A stretch of 64,000 bases of DNA from an uncultured Pseudomonadales bacterium (GTDB lineage Bacteria > Pseudomonadota > Gammaproteobacteria > Pseudomonadales > UBA7434), in NCBI GenBank assembly GCA_943788835.1, contig CALSRU010000010.1, positions 62,001-126,000 on the forward strand, written 5' to 3'. Positions 8,639-18,605 of the stretch are shown piece after piece (the first letter of the stretch is position 1; each line of letters starts with the position of its first letter). The notes beneath the pieces were generated by a model, which was given only the letters and a program-made list of their open reading frames with translations, had not been told where the DNA came from and searched no databases. The translations under genes were made by a program, and so were the position numbers.

Positions 8639-9507
8639 TAACCCATGTGCTGATCTCGCGCGGCTTTCGCCTGAGCAAATAAAGCCTCAAGAGCCGGGCC
8701 ATTACTATCGGTAATATTTTTCTTAAGCTCTGCTAACTGCTTTTCAAAGCCGCTTATCGCCTCCAGCACAGCTTTATCGTTAGCCACCGATATTTCTCGC
8801 CACATACGAGGATCGGAGCCGGCTATACGAGTGAAATCTCGAAAGCCTCCACCAGTCAAGGCAAAAATATCGCTCGAACTAGGCTGCTCACTTAAATAGC
8901 CAACCAATGCATAGGCCAGTAAATGCGGCAAGTGGCTTGTCATACCCAGTACCTGATCATGAAACTCGGCACTCATCGCATGCAACTCAGCTCCTGTGGC
9001 GCGCCATAATGACTCGATCGCCTGCAGAGCAGCGGTGGCAGTTTGCTCTCGTCCTGCCAAAATCACGCGCTGCCCAACAAACAAATCTGCACTAGCCGCA
9101 GCAACACCGCTTTGTTCTGAGCCCGCAATAGGGTGCCCTAGCACTACGTTAGCCGGTACCTCGCCAAATTGCTTGATCAACGCTGCGGCGATATTACCTT
9201 TGACGCTTGCCACGTCGGTAACCACTACTGAAGCGGGAACCCGCCGCACTACATCGACCATCAGCTGTGCGGCAAACTGCGTTGGTGTTGCGACGACCAC
9301 ACAATCAACGCCATCTAAGGCTTTGTCTAAATCCGTTTCTGCTTGCTCAATAACGCCCAGCGCCAGCGCTTGGTCAAGACTACTTTGCCGCCGCCCCCAG
9401 CCACGTACTTCGTTAACCGCGCCAGCTTGCTTCGCGGCCATTGCTAATGATCCGCCAATCAGACCGACCCCCAAAATTAGCAATTTTTCAAATATCACTT
9501 TGCTCAC
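8638..9507 (-). CDS. tyrA: prephenate dehydrogenase
   Basis: A 289-residue NAD(P)-dependent enzyme that oxidatively decarboxylates prephenate (or dehydrogenates arogenate) towards tyrosine. The N-terminal Rossmann motif is LGVGLIGGSLA. It is followed by VVATPT, VTDVASVKG and LGHPIAGSEQSG (catalytic histidine region). MTSHLPHLLAYAL and GGGFRDFTRIAGSDP follow later, all diagnostic of TyrA. The start is a GTG at 9507. It is a monofunctional TyrA with no chorismate mutase domain. hisC2 and pheA lie upstream and aroA overlaps its stop codon, so the four form one aromatic-synthesis operon. Confidence 0.95.
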   Translation of the reverse strand: MSKVIFEKLLILGVGLIGGSLAMAAKQAGAVNEVRGWGRRQSSLDQALALGVIEQAETDLDKALDGVDCVVVATPTQFAAQLMVDVVRRVPASVVVTDVASVKGNIAAALIKQFGEVPANVVLGHPIAGSEQSGVAAASADLFVGQRVILAGREQTATAALQAIESLWRATGAELHAMSAEFHDQVLGMTSHLPHLLAYALVGYLSEQPSSSDIFALTGGGFRDFTRIAGSDPRMWREISVANDKAVLEAISGFEKQLAELKKNITDSNGPALEALFAQAKAARDQHMG

Positions 9508-9555
9508 AGAATGCTCTTATGTATTTTAATAAACCGATCCATCTTCACACCCTTA

Positions 9556-10665
9556 TTATTTTAGAGCGCTCAAGACAGCGGGTAACTCTTTTAAAAATTT
9601 CTGATTTTCATGCTCAAGCCCGATGCTCACGCGCAAATGCTTTGGCAATTGATAATTCGCAAGTGGACGCAGAATCACACCACGCTCTAGTAGCGCTTGA
9701 TTGACAGGAGCCGCATCAACACCCGGAGCAAAGGTCACGAAATTAGCAGCCGAGGGAATATATTCTAAGCCCAAGCTATCTAGGCCAGCGGTTATTTGCT
9801 CCATACCAGACCGATTGGTATCCAGCCCCTGCTGTAAGTGCTGATCATCATCAAGTGCCACTTGCGCACCTAGCAGGGAAGCAGATGTGACATTAAATGG
9901 TTGGCGAACTCGATTCAGCACATCCGCAATCATTGGGTGAGATAGCGAGTACCCAACACGCAAACCACTCAAACCGTAAGCTTTAGAAAACGTGCGGGTC
10001 AGTATGAGGTTGGGATGGCTGCGCTGCAAGAGTTGGCCATCTGGGTAATCAGCCGCCTGCGCATATTCGTAATAAGCCTCATCAAGCACCACGATAATAT
10101 CCGAGCTTAGCGCCTGCAAAAAGACCGCTAACGAATCATGCGAAAAATAAGTACCGGTTGGATTATTCGGATTGGCCAAATACACAACCTTCGTATTGGG
10201 CTGTACCAGGGCTAGCATCGCATCAAGATCATGTCCGTAATTAGTCGCTGGCGCTACTAACGCCTCCGCTCCACTGCGAGCGACCGCCAATGCATAAACA
10301 ACAAAGGCATACTGGGAATAAATGGCGCTAGCATTATGATCAAGAAAAGCACTGGCTACTAATTCGAGAATGTCATTCGAGCCATTGCCCAGCGTAATCC
10401 CTTCAATTTCAACAGCAAACTTTGAAGCTAACGCAGACTTTAGGTAAAACCCATTAGCATCAGGATAGCGATTGCAATCGCGCAAAGACTCAGTCATTGC
10501 ATTGAGCACCCGCAAAGAAGGTCCGTGCGGGTTTTCGTTACTGGCCAACTTAACTAAAGAATTAAGACCCAACTCACGCTGCGCTTCTTCGAGCGGCTTG
10601 CCCGCCTGATATGGCTGCATGGCTTGCACCGTGCGGCGGGCTACTTTTATCCAATCGGTCACCAT
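9556..10665 (-). CDS. hisC2: histidinol-phosphate / aromatic aminotransferase, HisC family
   Basis: A 369-residue PLP-dependent fold-type I aminotransferase. Family marks are LASNENPHGPS, GNGSNDILEL, YLANPNNPTGTY, VLDEAYYEY and the PLP lysine in TRTFSKAYGLSGLRVGY. A second HisC lies at 21661-22749 beside hisD and hisG. This copy is embedded between pheA and tyrA, where the Pseudomonas counterpart is hisC2 and is thought to act mainly on aromatic substrates (phenylpyruvate/hydroxyphenylpyruvate or prephenate). The ATG has AAGGA six bases before it. The aromatic role is inferred from context. Confidence 0.92.
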   Translation of the reverse strand: MVTDWIKVARRTVQAMQPYQAGKPLEEAQRELGLNSLVKLASNENPHGPSLRVLNAMTESLRDCNRYPDANGFYLKSALASKFAVEIEGITLGNGSNDILELVASAFLDHNASAIYSQYAFVVYALAVARSGAEALVAPATNYGHDLDAMLALVQPNTKVVYLANPNNPTGTYFSHDSLAVFLQALSSDIIVVLDEAYYEYAQAADYPDGQLLQRSHPNLILTRTFSKAYGLSGLRVGYSLSHPMIADVLNRVRQPFNVTSASLLGAQVALDDDQHLQQGLDTNRSGMEQITAGLDSLGLEYIPSAANFVTFAPGVDAAPVNQALLERGVILRPLANYQLPKHLRVSIGLEHENQKFLKELPAVLSALK

Positions 10666-10751
10666 AAAAAATTCCTTATCACCAAAAGGTAATCGTTAGA
10701 TACGACCACTTTAATGCGCGACAAAAGCCAGCGTATTGCTGCAAGGTTTAT

Positions 10752-11849
10752 TCAAATAACTGCAACGGGATACGAGCCAAGCACCTTAACCATTAAGGCC
10801 TGCTGCTTAAATTGCTCTATTATGCGCTGCACGCTGGGATCTTGATGATGCCCGTGAAATTCCATAAAAAAAACATAAGCCCAATTTTCAGTGCGCGAAG
10901 GGCGCGTCTCAATGCGCGTTAAGCTAATGCCTTCTTTATCTAGCGGCTCCAATAACTTAAACAGCGCACCGGGCTCGTTGCGGGTAGAGACTACCAAAGA
11001 CGTTTTATCATGCCCACTAGCGGGAACTTCTTCGTGAGCAATAACTAAAAATCGAGTGGTATTGTCGGCATAATCTTGAATATTCGATGCCAAATGCACG
11101 AGCCCATAACGCTCAGCAGCCAGCTCACCGGCCACGGCAGCAACGCTTGAGTCATCTGCCGCCATGCGCGCTGCTTCACCATTGGAACTAACGGCTGAAA
11201 TTTCTACTTGAGGGAAGTTCTGCTGTAGCCAATCACGCGATTGAGCCAAGGCTTGCTGGTGGGCACAAATCTTTTTTAGCTTAGCCGAGTCAGCGCCGCT
11301 GTTGACTAACAGGTGCAAGGCAATCGGCAATTCCAACTCACCACAAATTTTTAATGACGAGTTGATAAAATTATCGAGCGTATGAGTCACCATACCCTCA
11401 GTGGAATTTTCGATAGGCAGCACACCATAACGGCAGACTTTTCGCTGCACTGCAGAGAAAATTTCGCTGATGTTGTTCATCGGCCGCGTATGCGCCGAAT
11501 GACCAAAATGTTTGAGTGCAGCTGCCTCAGTAAAGGTACCTTGCGGGCCTAAGTAGGCCACCTCGAGGGGTTTTTCAAGCGCCAAGCAAGCAGACATGAT
11601 CTCGCGAAAAATATGCGCCACTGCTTTGGCATCAAGCGGCCCCTCGTTGCGCTCCATCACTTTGCGCAGTACCTGAGCCTCACGCTCAGGACGATAAAAG
11701 ACCGGTTCCTCAGCACCAAGCACGGCCGCGCGCATTTTAACCTGAGCAACCTCTTGAGCACAGCTCGCACGACGATTAAGCAAGCGCTGCATCTCGCTGT
11801 CGATACGATCAATTTCATCACGTAATTTAGCTAAATCGTCGTCACTCAT
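10752..11849 (-). CDS. pheA: bifunctional chorismate mutase / prephenate dehydratase (P-protein)
   Basis: A 365-residue protein with three parts. Residues ~1-90 are an AroQ chorismate mutase helical domain (LRDEIDRIDSEMQRLLNRR). Residues ~95-270 are prephenate dehydratase (YLGPQGTFTEAA, GVLPIENSTEGMV, DNTTRFLVI). The C-terminal ACT domain (TSLVVSTRNEPGALF, LTRIETRPSR) binds phenylalanine and mediates feedback inhibition. It turns chorismate into prephenate and then phenylpyruvate. It lies between serC and hisC2, so the amino-donating step is encoded next to it. Confidence 0.96.
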   Translation of the reverse strand: MSDDDLAKLRDEIDRIDSEMQRLLNRRASCAQEVAQVKMRAAVLGAEEPVFYRPEREAQVLRKVMERNEGPLDAKAVAHIFREIMSACLALEKPLEVAYLGPQGTFTEAAALKHFGHSAHTRPMNNISEIFSAVQRKVCRYGVLPIENSTEGMVTHTLDNFINSSLKICGELELPIALHLLVNSGADSAKLKKICAHQQALAQSRDWLQQNFPQVEISAVSSNGEAARMAADDSSVAAVAGELAAERYGLVHLASNIQDYADNTTRFLVIAHEEVPASGHDKTSLVVSTRNEPGALFKLLEPLDKEGISLTRIETRPSRTENWAYVFFMEFHGHHQDPSVQRIIEQFKQQALMVKVLGSYPVAVI

Positions 11850-11913
11850 AGCCTTAAATCAATATGCTGTGCCTGCTTCAAAATGCAGGGCGTGAATAAA
11901 AGTACCAACCTAA

Positions 11914-12993
11914 TCAAGCATGCTCTGCGGCGAACTGGTCCATATAGGCAATCAATGCATCAACTGCTGCTTCAGGCACGGCATTGTAAATAGAAGCCCG
12001 CATACCACCCACCGAACGATGACCTTTCAGGTTGAGCAAGCCAATACCATCGGCCCCTTGCAAAAACGCCTTATCAAGGCTGCTGTCGGCCAGTGTAAAC
12101 GGCACATTCATGCGCGAGCGACTCGCTACCTCAACGGGGTTAGCATAAAAGGCATGGCCATCGACAAAGCTATAGAGCTTTTCAGCCTTGCGCTTGTTCA
12201 GCGCTTCCATAGCCGACAAACCACCCTGCTCTTTAATCCACTCAAATACTAAACCGGCCATATACCACGCATAAGCCGGCGGCGTGTTAGACATAGAACC
12301 AGCTTTTGCCTGAACCTGGTAATCAAGCATCGACGGCGTCATTTTGCTAGCCTGACCTAGCAATGATTTGCGCACAATGACTAGCGTAAGGCCCGACGGC
12401 CCAATATTTTTTTGCGCGCCCGCATAGATTAAGTCGAATTTCTCAATATCGATTGGACGCGACAGAATAGTTGACGACATATCTGCCACCACAGGCATGC
12501 TAACCTCAGGCTCCCAAAAAAATTCTACTCCGCCAATCGTCTCGTTAGGCGTGTAATGCAAATAGGCAGCTTGCTCATCGATCATCCAACTGTCAAAAGC
12601 CGGAATACATGAAAAATTCTGCTCTTCGCTGCTCGCCACCACATTCACATTGCAATATTTCCCGGCCTCTTGAATAGCTTTTTTTGACCACTGCCCGGTA
12701 TTGACGTAGTTAGCCGTGTTTTTATCCGCTAACAAATTAAGCGGCACCGCAGAAAACTGTTGTGTAGCGCCGCCTTGCAAAAACAAAACGGCATAATCAT
12801 CAGAAATACCCATCAACTCACGAAAGTTTTTCTCTGCCTCTTCAGCAATCGACACAAACTCATCGCTGCGATGGCTCATTTCCATCACCGATAAACCCTC
12901 ACCGTGCCAATCTAACATTTCACTTTGAGCTCGAACCAGAACAGCTTCAGGGAGTGCAGCAGGACCTGCACAAAAATTAAATTTGCGATTCAT
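11914..12993 (-). CDS. serC: phosphoserine aminotransferase
   Basis: A 359-residue PLP enzyme that converts 3-phosphohydroxypyruvate to phosphoserine and also serves pyridoxine synthesis. Diagnostic segments are FNFCAGPAALPEAVL, MSHRSDEF, LFLQGGATQQF, YVNTGQWS and GAQKNIGPSGLTLVIV (containing the PLP lysine). GLLNLKGHRSVGGMRASIYNA lies near the end. Length matches E. coli SerC (362). It is between gyrA and pheA, an order shared with Pseudomonas. Confidence 0.97.
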   Translation of the reverse strand: MNRKFNFCAGPAALPEAVLVRAQSEMLDWHGEGLSVMEMSHRSDEFVSIAEEAEKNFRELMGISDDYAVLFLQGGATQQFSAVPLNLLADKNTANYVNTGQWSKKAIQEAGKYCNVNVVASSEEQNFSCIPAFDSWMIDEQAAYLHYTPNETIGGVEFFWEPEVSMPVVADMSSTILSRPIDIEKFDLIYAGAQKNIGPSGLTLVIVRKSLLGQASKMTPSMLDYQVQAKAGSMSNTPPAYAWYMAGLVFEWIKEQGGLSAMEALNKRKAEKLYSFVDGHAFYANPVEVASRSRMNVPFTLADSSLDKAFLQGADGIGLLNLKGHRSVGGMRASIYNAVPEAAVDALIAYMDQFAAEHA

Positions 12994-13071
12994 ACAACAT
13001 CAACTCTTAAAAATGGAATAATATTTTGGCCAACTAATCGGCCGAAAACTCTAAAAGCCCTACAATTCGAC

Positions 13072-15651
13072 CTACGATTCCGAGCCACCCTCCTCGGCAG
13101 TCGACTCATCGGCGTCTTCACTGTCGGTATCTTCTATACGCGCCACGCTCACAAGTGACTCACCCTCTTTGAGACGGATAACTCGCACCCCTTGCGTATT
13201 GCGGCCTAACTCTGAAACTTCATCGGTACGGCAGCGAACCAAAGTACCCTGATCACTAATGAGCATCATTTCATTGCCCGCATCAACCTGTATAGCACCG
13301 ACCAACGTGCCATTACGCTCCGAGGTTTGCATACCAATAACACCTTGTGTACCGCGACCCTTAACCGGAAATTCATCAACATGGGTACGCTTACCATAGC
13401 CATTTTCACTGACGGTTAGCACTCGCCCATCTGCACGGGGAATCATCAAGGCTATTAGCTGCTGATTCTCGCCCATCTTGATGCCACGCACACCGCGCGC
13501 AGTTCGACCCATGGCGCGAACTGCTGTTTCCTTAAATCGGACAGTCTTTCCCTCACTGCTAACCAACAACACGTCAGAGGCGCCATCAGTGATTGCCGTA
13601 CCAATCAACACATCGTCTTCGTCTAACTCAATTGCACGCAAACCTACGCTGCGCTGACGAGAAAAGTCAGTCAACGCCGTCTTTTTAACAATACCACTCG
13701 CTGTTGCCATAAAAATATAATGATCTTCGAGGTATTCAGCCACCGGCAAAATCGACGTAATGCGCTCTCCTTGATCGAGTGGCAGCATATTGACCACTGG
13801 GCGACCACGCGAACCGCGACCTGCAATAGGAATATGGAAAACCTTCATCCAATAAACTTTACCTACATTAGAAAACAACAAGATAGTGTCGTGCGTATTG
13901 GCAATTAACAAATGTTCAACAAAATCTTCGTCTTTTACGGCCGTTGCAGAGCGGCCCGTACCACCGCGACGCTGCGCACGATAGTCATCGAGCGGCTGTG
14001 ATTTAGCATAACCACCATGGGATATAGTCACTACTCGATCTTCTTCAGGAATCAGGTCTTCAACCGTCAGGTCGCGTTTACTCGCAGTTATCTCGGTGCG
14101 GCGCTCATCCCCAAAATTAGTGACTAGATCATGCAATTCTTCGCGAATAATTTGCATTAGGCGAGCAGAGTCACCCAGAATTTCAAGATACTCTCCAATC
14201 TGCTCTAACCGCTCACGGTATTCTTCGAGCAACTTACCGTGCTCCATGCCCGTGAGGCGATGCAGACGCAATTCTAAGATCGCCTGCGCTTGCGTGGGCG
14301 ACAATTGATACTTGCCATCAACCACGCCGTATTGATCAGAAAGCTCGTCAGGGCGACTTGCAGTGGCACCGGCCCTTTCTAACATCTCAGCTACGCTGCC
14401 CAATTCCCACGAGGCATTGATCAATTTTTCACGCGCTTCTGCCGAAGTTGGCGATGCCTTGATAAGTGCGATAACGGGATCGATGTTTGCCAATGCAATG
14501 GCCCAGCCTTCCAAAATATGCCCGCGCTCACGAGCCTTGCGAAGCAAATACACTGTGCGTCGCGTAACGACTTCGCGGCGATGCTGGATAAAGCACTCTA
14601 TTAATTTTTTTAAATTAAGCAGTTTTGGCTGGCCGTCGACCAACGCCACCATATTGATACCGAAAACCGTTTCAAGCTGAGTTTGAGCATAGAGGTTATT
14701 TAGCACCACCTCACCCAATTCTCCACGGCGCATTTCAATGACAACGCGCAAGCCATCTTTATCTGACTCATCGCGCAGCTCAGATATACCTTCAATTTTT
14801 TTCTCTTTGACTAGCTCGGCAATTTTTTCTATCAAGCGGGCCTTATTGACCTGATAAGGCAACTCACTAACAATAATCGTCTCACGCTTGGTTTTCTCAT
14901 CAATTTCAACCACCGCTCGCGCGCGGACATAAATTCTGCCACGGCCAGTCCGGTAGGCTTGCACTATACCTGCACGACCATTAATGATAGCCCCGGTAGG
15001 AAAGTCAGGCCCCGGCAAAAACTCCATCAACTCATCAACCGTCAGCTCAGGATTTTCGATTAGAGCGAGAGTTGCCCTAACGGTCTCATTGAGATTATGA
15101 GGAGGCATATTAGTTGCCATACCCACTGCGATGCCCGAAGAACCATTAACTAACAAGTTGGGCACTCGTGTAGGCATAACTTCGGGAATAAACTCAGTGC
15201 CATCATAATTGGGCACGTAATCAACGGTCTCTTTATCCAGATCAGATAACAATTCATGCGCGATCTTTGCCATGCGAATTTCTGTATAACGCATAGCTGC
15301 CGGCGAGTCACCGTCAATTGAACCGAAGTTTCCCTGACCATCAACCAGCATATAACGGAGCGAGAAAGGCTGCGCCATACGAACAATGGTGTCATAAACT
15401 GCCGAGTCACCATGCGGGTGATACTTACCAATCACATCCCCCACAACGCGCGCAGATTTCTTGTAAGCTTTGTTCCAGTCATTACCCAGCTCGTTCATCG
15501 CATGCAAAACACGTCGATGCACCGGCTTCAAACCGTCGCGGACGTCGGGCAGTGCCCGCCCAACTATTACGCTCATAGCGTAATCGAGGTAAGACTTTTT
15601 AAGCTCTTCCTCAATATTTATTGGTAAAATCTCTTTGGCTATCTCAGCCAT
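13072..15651 (-). CDS. gyrA: DNA gyrase subunit A
   Basis: An 859-residue type IIA topoisomerase subunit that cuts and rejoins DNA during ATP-driven negative supercoiling with GyrB. The N-terminal winged-helix region carries the catalytic tyrosine in AAMRYTE. The quinolone-determining loop reads [11 protein letters not shown], and direct counting gives Ser83 and Asp87, the unmutated E. coli residues. The C-terminal part has the beta-pinwheel repeats, including the GyrA-box-like QRRGGTG. It ends with an acidic tail ([10 protein letters not shown]). The ATG has GAGGA upstream. It is the first gene of the minus-strand cluster, with a long region between it and the divergent mtaD. Confidence 0.98.
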   Translation of the reverse strand: MAEIAKEILPINIEEELKKSYLDYAMSVIVGRALPDVRDGLKPVHRRVLHAMNELGNDWNKAYKKSARVVGDVIGKYHPHGDSAVYDTIVRMAQPFSLRYMLVDGQGNFGSIDGDSPAAMRYTEIRMAKIAHELLSDLDKETVDYVPNYDGTEFIPEVMPTRVPNLLVNGSSGIAVGMATNMPPHNLNETVRATLALIENPELTVDELMEFLPGPDFPTGAIINGRAGIVQAYRTGRGRIYVRARAVVEIDEKTKRETIIVSELPYQVNKARLIEKIAELVKEKKIEGISELRDESDKDGLRVVIEMRRGELGEVVLNNLYAQTQLETVFGINMVALVDGQPKLLNLKKLIECFIQHRREVVTRRTVYLLRKARERGHILEGWAIALANIDPVIALIKASPTSAEAREKLINASWELGSVAEMLERAGATASRPDELSDQYGVVDGKYQLSPTQAQAILELRLHRLTGMEHGKLLEEYRERLEQIGEYLEILGDSARLMQIIREELHDLVTNFGDERRTEITASKRDLTVEDLIPEEDRVVTISHGGYAKSQPLDDYRAQRRGGTGRSATAVKDEDFVEHLLIANTHDTILLFSNVGKVYWMKVFHIPIAGRGSRGRPVVNMLPLDQGERITSILPVAEYLEDHYIFMATASGIVKKTALTDFSRQRSVGLRAIELDEDDVLIGTAITDGASDVLLVSSEGKTVRFKETAVRAMGRTARGVRGIKMGENQQLIALMIPRADGRVLTVSENGYGKRTHVDEFPVKGRGTQGVIGMQTSERNGTLVGAIQVDAGNEMMLISDQGTLVRCRTDEVSELGRNTQGVRVIRLKEGESLVSVARIEDTDSEDADESTAEEGGSES

Positions 15652-16335
15652 GTTTTATCCTCGGTCGTAAAATACACAGAACCGCTTAACAGCACGGCAC
15701 TTCGTTTTGTTATTCAAGCAACTCGAATACTAATAACGAGCTTACCGATAATTGACCGGCAGCCTGACTCGTGGCCACCCACTAAACCTTGAATTCAATC
15801 CCGCTGCCAACTGATCTAACCGAACCCCCAGCCGTTCAAAAATCGATCAGAGCGAACTTGACTTTGCAGATCACCAGATAGATAAGTGACAGTGAAAGTC
15901 ATCTAGATATATGACACATTGAACCCAGCGCGAAGCTTCAAAAACCGGCCTTTGCAGCGGCCTGAATGATACCATAAAGACCCCATAAAAAGGCCGCTAT
16001 GGAAATGCCAAACAGGGTACTTTGGCACTAAATTTCGGCCCCATTTAAGAACCATTTAAGCCCCGCATTGCGGCGCCCCAAGCGACTGATTCAACACACA
16101 GCCCAAGAGCCTAACTGCCGCACCCCACGTATGGAATACTTGTTCGGGTGAAAACGCAGACGCGCAGGCAAAATAACCTAAACAACACCAACTTTTACTC
16201 GCCCACTTTTACTCACCCACTTTGCTCGGTGCTAGGGCGAGCATCTCAGCGGCAGCATGGCGTATAATCTTCGCCCGAAACGGCCAACGACGCAGCGGCG
16301 GCCCAATATTGCACGCCCACTCAGGCAGAATAACT
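15652..16335. other. gyrA-mtaD divergent intergenic region
   Basis: This region holds no supported gene. It should contain the gyrA promoter (minus) and the promoter of the plus-strand mtaD cluster. It contains a near-identical 13-base direct repeat (TAGATAAGTGACA at 15879-15891, TAGATATATGACA at 15904-15916). The second copy forms part of a GTCAT...ATGAC inverted repeat (15898-15915). In Pseudomonas mtnA lies in this interval. No trace of it is visible here. Confidence 0.5.
15879..15916. repeat. 13-base direct repeat, possible operator
   Basis: Two copies of TAGATAxxTGACA match at 11 of 13 positions, with starts 25 bases apart. They lie about 230-265 bases upstream of the gyrA ATG. A GTCAT/ATGAC inverted repeat overlaps the second copy. 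I do not recognise a matching regulator. Confidence 0.4.
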
Positions 16336-17709
16336 TTGACAGCATCCATCCAAGCAAAAAACAATCGCATCATTGGCGCTAGCTGGGTAATACCCATGGA
16401 GGGTGATACTCACGGTTCGCCACTAGGCGGCGGAACAACAGCGGTTCATCGCGACCATGGCATGCTCATCATCGATGGGAAGATTGCCCAGATGGCCCCC
16501 TACACCGAGCTGGTTACTCAAACCAAGCAAGCACACCCGGATATCGAGGTCGAGTTTTTTACCGACCACATCATGTTACCGGGTCTGGTCAACTGCCACG
16601 GCCATGCCGCGATGAGTCTACTGCGCGGGTTTGCCGATGACTACGCCTTAATGCCATGGCTTGAGCAGCACATTTGGCCTGCCGAGAACCAATGGCTAAG
16701 TGAGTCATTTGTGCGCGACGGCACGACCCTGGCGGTTGCAGAAATGCTGCTTGCAGGCACCACAACGTTCTCAGATATGTATTTTTTTCCCGAGGCCAGC
16801 GCCGAAGTTGCCGAATCGCTTGGCATGCGCGCACAAATCAACTTTCCAATTATTGAATTCCCCTCCAACTGGGCCAGCGACACAGAAGAATATTTTTCCA
16901 AAGGCCTCGATCTGTTTGACAATTACCGGCATAGCACATTGGTCAACGTAGGTTTCGGACCGCATGCACCCTACACCGTCAGTGACGCAAGCTTTGAACG
17001 CGTAGCCGTGCTGGCCGAAGAAATCGAGACTCACATCCAGGTTCACCTGCAAGAAAGCGCTGCCGAGGTGGCCGACTCGGTCCGCGACTATGGCGTCAGC
17101 CCCATCGAGCGCCTCCATCGACTCGGCGTTCTGGGCCCACGCACGCAAGCCGTACATCTAACACAATTCAATAAGCGCGATATCGAACTGCTGGCGCAAT
17201 CAAATACAAGCGCGATCCACTGCCCCGCTTCCAACGCCAAACTTGCTAGCGGCTACAGCGCGATAACACACTTATTAGCTGCTGGGCTGCATGTCGGCCT
17301 AGGGACCGATGGCGCGGCCAGTAACAACACACTCGATTTGTTTGACAGCGCGAGACTAGCGGCACTGCAAGCCAAGCTGCATAGCAGCGATGCCACCGCA
17401 CTGAATGCCACGCAAAGCCTGCATTTAGCCACTCAAGGCGGCGCCGATGCACTCGGCCTAGGTGACCAAATTGGCAGCCTCAGCATAGGCAAGCAGGCCG
17501 ATATCATAGCCATTGATACAAGCCAGCCTGCCCTGCAGCCTGTGCACAACCCGATATCTCAACTGATATATACGCAAGCTGGCAGAGCCGTGAATCATGT
17601 ATGGATTGACGGTCAGGTCGTCGTTCGATCCAGAGAACTATTGAACATAGATCTCGCCGAGCTACTTGCGAACACAAAAACATGGCGCGATAAACTAGTT
17701 AAACGCTAA
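16336..17709 (+). CDS. mtaD: 5'-methylthioadenosine/S-adenosylhomocysteine deaminase (TRZ/ATZ family)
   Basis: An amidohydrolase-fold metal-dependent deaminase of about 457 residues. It shows the metal-binding HxH in LVNCHGHAAMSLLRG, the later histidine in VHLQESAAEV, IHCPASNAKLASG and the aspartate in GLGTDGAASNN. P. aeruginosa PA3170 at the same locus deaminates methylthioadenosine to methylthioinosine for purine and methionine salvage. The frame is open back to a TTG at 16222, but the first ~40 residues of that form are not family-like. The TTG at 16336, with AGG ten bases before, is offered as a better but unproven start. ubiG, mupP and yciK follow on the same strand. Confidence 0.88.
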   Translation: MTASIQAKNNRIIGASWVIPMEGDTHGSPLGGGTTAVHRDHGMLIIDGKIAQMAPYTELVTQTKQAHPDIEVEFFTDHIMLPGLVNCHGHAAMSLLRGFADDYALMPWLEQHIWPAENQWLSESFVRDGTTLAVAEMLLAGTTTFSDMYFFPEASAEVAESLGMRAQINFPIIEFPSNWASDTEEYFSKGLDLFDNYRHSTLVNVGFGPHAPYTVSDASFERVAVLAEEIETHIQVHLQESAAEVADSVRDYGVSPIERLHRLGVLGPRTQAVHLTQFNKRDIELLAQSNTSAIHCPASNAKLASGYSAITHLLAAGLHVGLGTDGAASNNTLDLFDSARLAALQAKLHSSDATALNATQSLHLATQGGADALGLGDQIGSLSIGKQADIIAIDTSQPALQPVHNPISQLIYTQAGRAVNHVWIDGQVVVRSRELLNIDLAELLANTKTWRDKLVKR

Positions 17710-17772
17710 CCAACCCCTATCACAAGCCGCTATTTAACTCCCAAAACCATTACCTGAGTTAACGTATCAACC

Positions 17773-18531
17773 ATGACAAAGAATACTAGCGAACAAAAAA
17801 CAACTGAGCCCGATACCCAAGCGCAAACCGCCAACGTAGACCTCGATGAAATAGCCAAATTTGAAGCCCTAGCTGCGCGCTGGTGGGACACCGAAAGTGA
17901 ATTCAAGCCGCTTCATGAAATCAACCCGTTACGGGTCAACTTCATCAACCAGCACTCGCCAGTCGCCGGCCAATCGATCATAGATATTGGTTGTGGCGGC
18001 GGCATTTTGAGCGAAGCCTTGGCCTCAATGGGTGCTGCGGTCACAGGCATTGACATGGGTGAACTACCGCTCAATATCGCGCGGCAACATGCCTCAGATA
18101 ATGGCGTCACTGTGGAATATAGACAAGATACTGCCGAGGCCATTGCCGAAGCTCGCCCCGGCCAATACGACATTGTTACCTGTCTCGAGATGCTCGAGCA
18201 CGTTCCCGAGCCTGGCAGTGTCATTGCAGCCTGCGCAAAACTTTGCAAACCTGGCGGGCACCTCTACTTTGCCACCATCAACCGAAACCCAAAAGCCTAT
18301 TTGTTTGCCATCATCGGCGCCGAATACGCATTACAGCTGCTGCCAAAAGGCACCCATGAGTATGCTAAATTTTTAAAACCCTCGGAACTGCATCGCTGGA
18401 TGAGACAATGCAACCTCGACCTTAGCAATAGCACCGGTATGACTTACAATCCACTCACCAAACGATATCGCCTGGATCCTCACGATCTGAGCGTAAATTA
18501 CTTACTGCATGCCGTGAAAACCAACGATTAA
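17773..18531 (+). CDS. ubiG: ubiquinone O-methyltransferase UbiG
   Basis: A 252-residue SAM-dependent methyltransferase for both O-methylation steps of ubiquinone synthesis. The N-terminal mark is FEALAARWWDTESEFKPLH and motif I is IIDIGCGGGILSEALA. VTCLEMLEHVPEP and the late KGTHEYAKFLKPSEL match UbiG closely. It carries a polar ~20-residue N-terminal extension before the conserved region. The gene is 63 bases after mtaD and 74 before mupP, in the order known from Pseudomonas. Confidence 0.96.
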   Translation: MTKNTSEQKTTEPDTQAQTANVDLDEIAKFEALAARWWDTESEFKPLHEINPLRVNFINQHSPVAGQSIIDIGCGGGILSEALASMGAAVTGIDMGELPLNIARQHASDNGVTVEYRQDTAEAIAEARPGQYDIVTCLEMLEHVPEPGSVIAACAKLCKPGGHLYFATINRNPKAYLFAIIGAEYALQLLPKGTHEYAKFLKPSELHRWMRQCNLDLSNSTGMTYNPLTKRYRLDPHDLSVNYLLHAVKTND

Positions 18532-18605
18532 ACGCCACCAGTATTCGCTGCGAACACAAGCGCACGCGCGCCACTCAACAACCACACATGAGAACCAAGG
18601 CTTTT

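Noticed and set aside
8636-8642. Nonsense mutation splitting a fused tyrA-aroA
   Set aside because: The two genes are in different frames and the overlap TAGTG gives aroA its own GTG, so a simple stop mutation does not explain it; an indel is still possible and is listed as a check.
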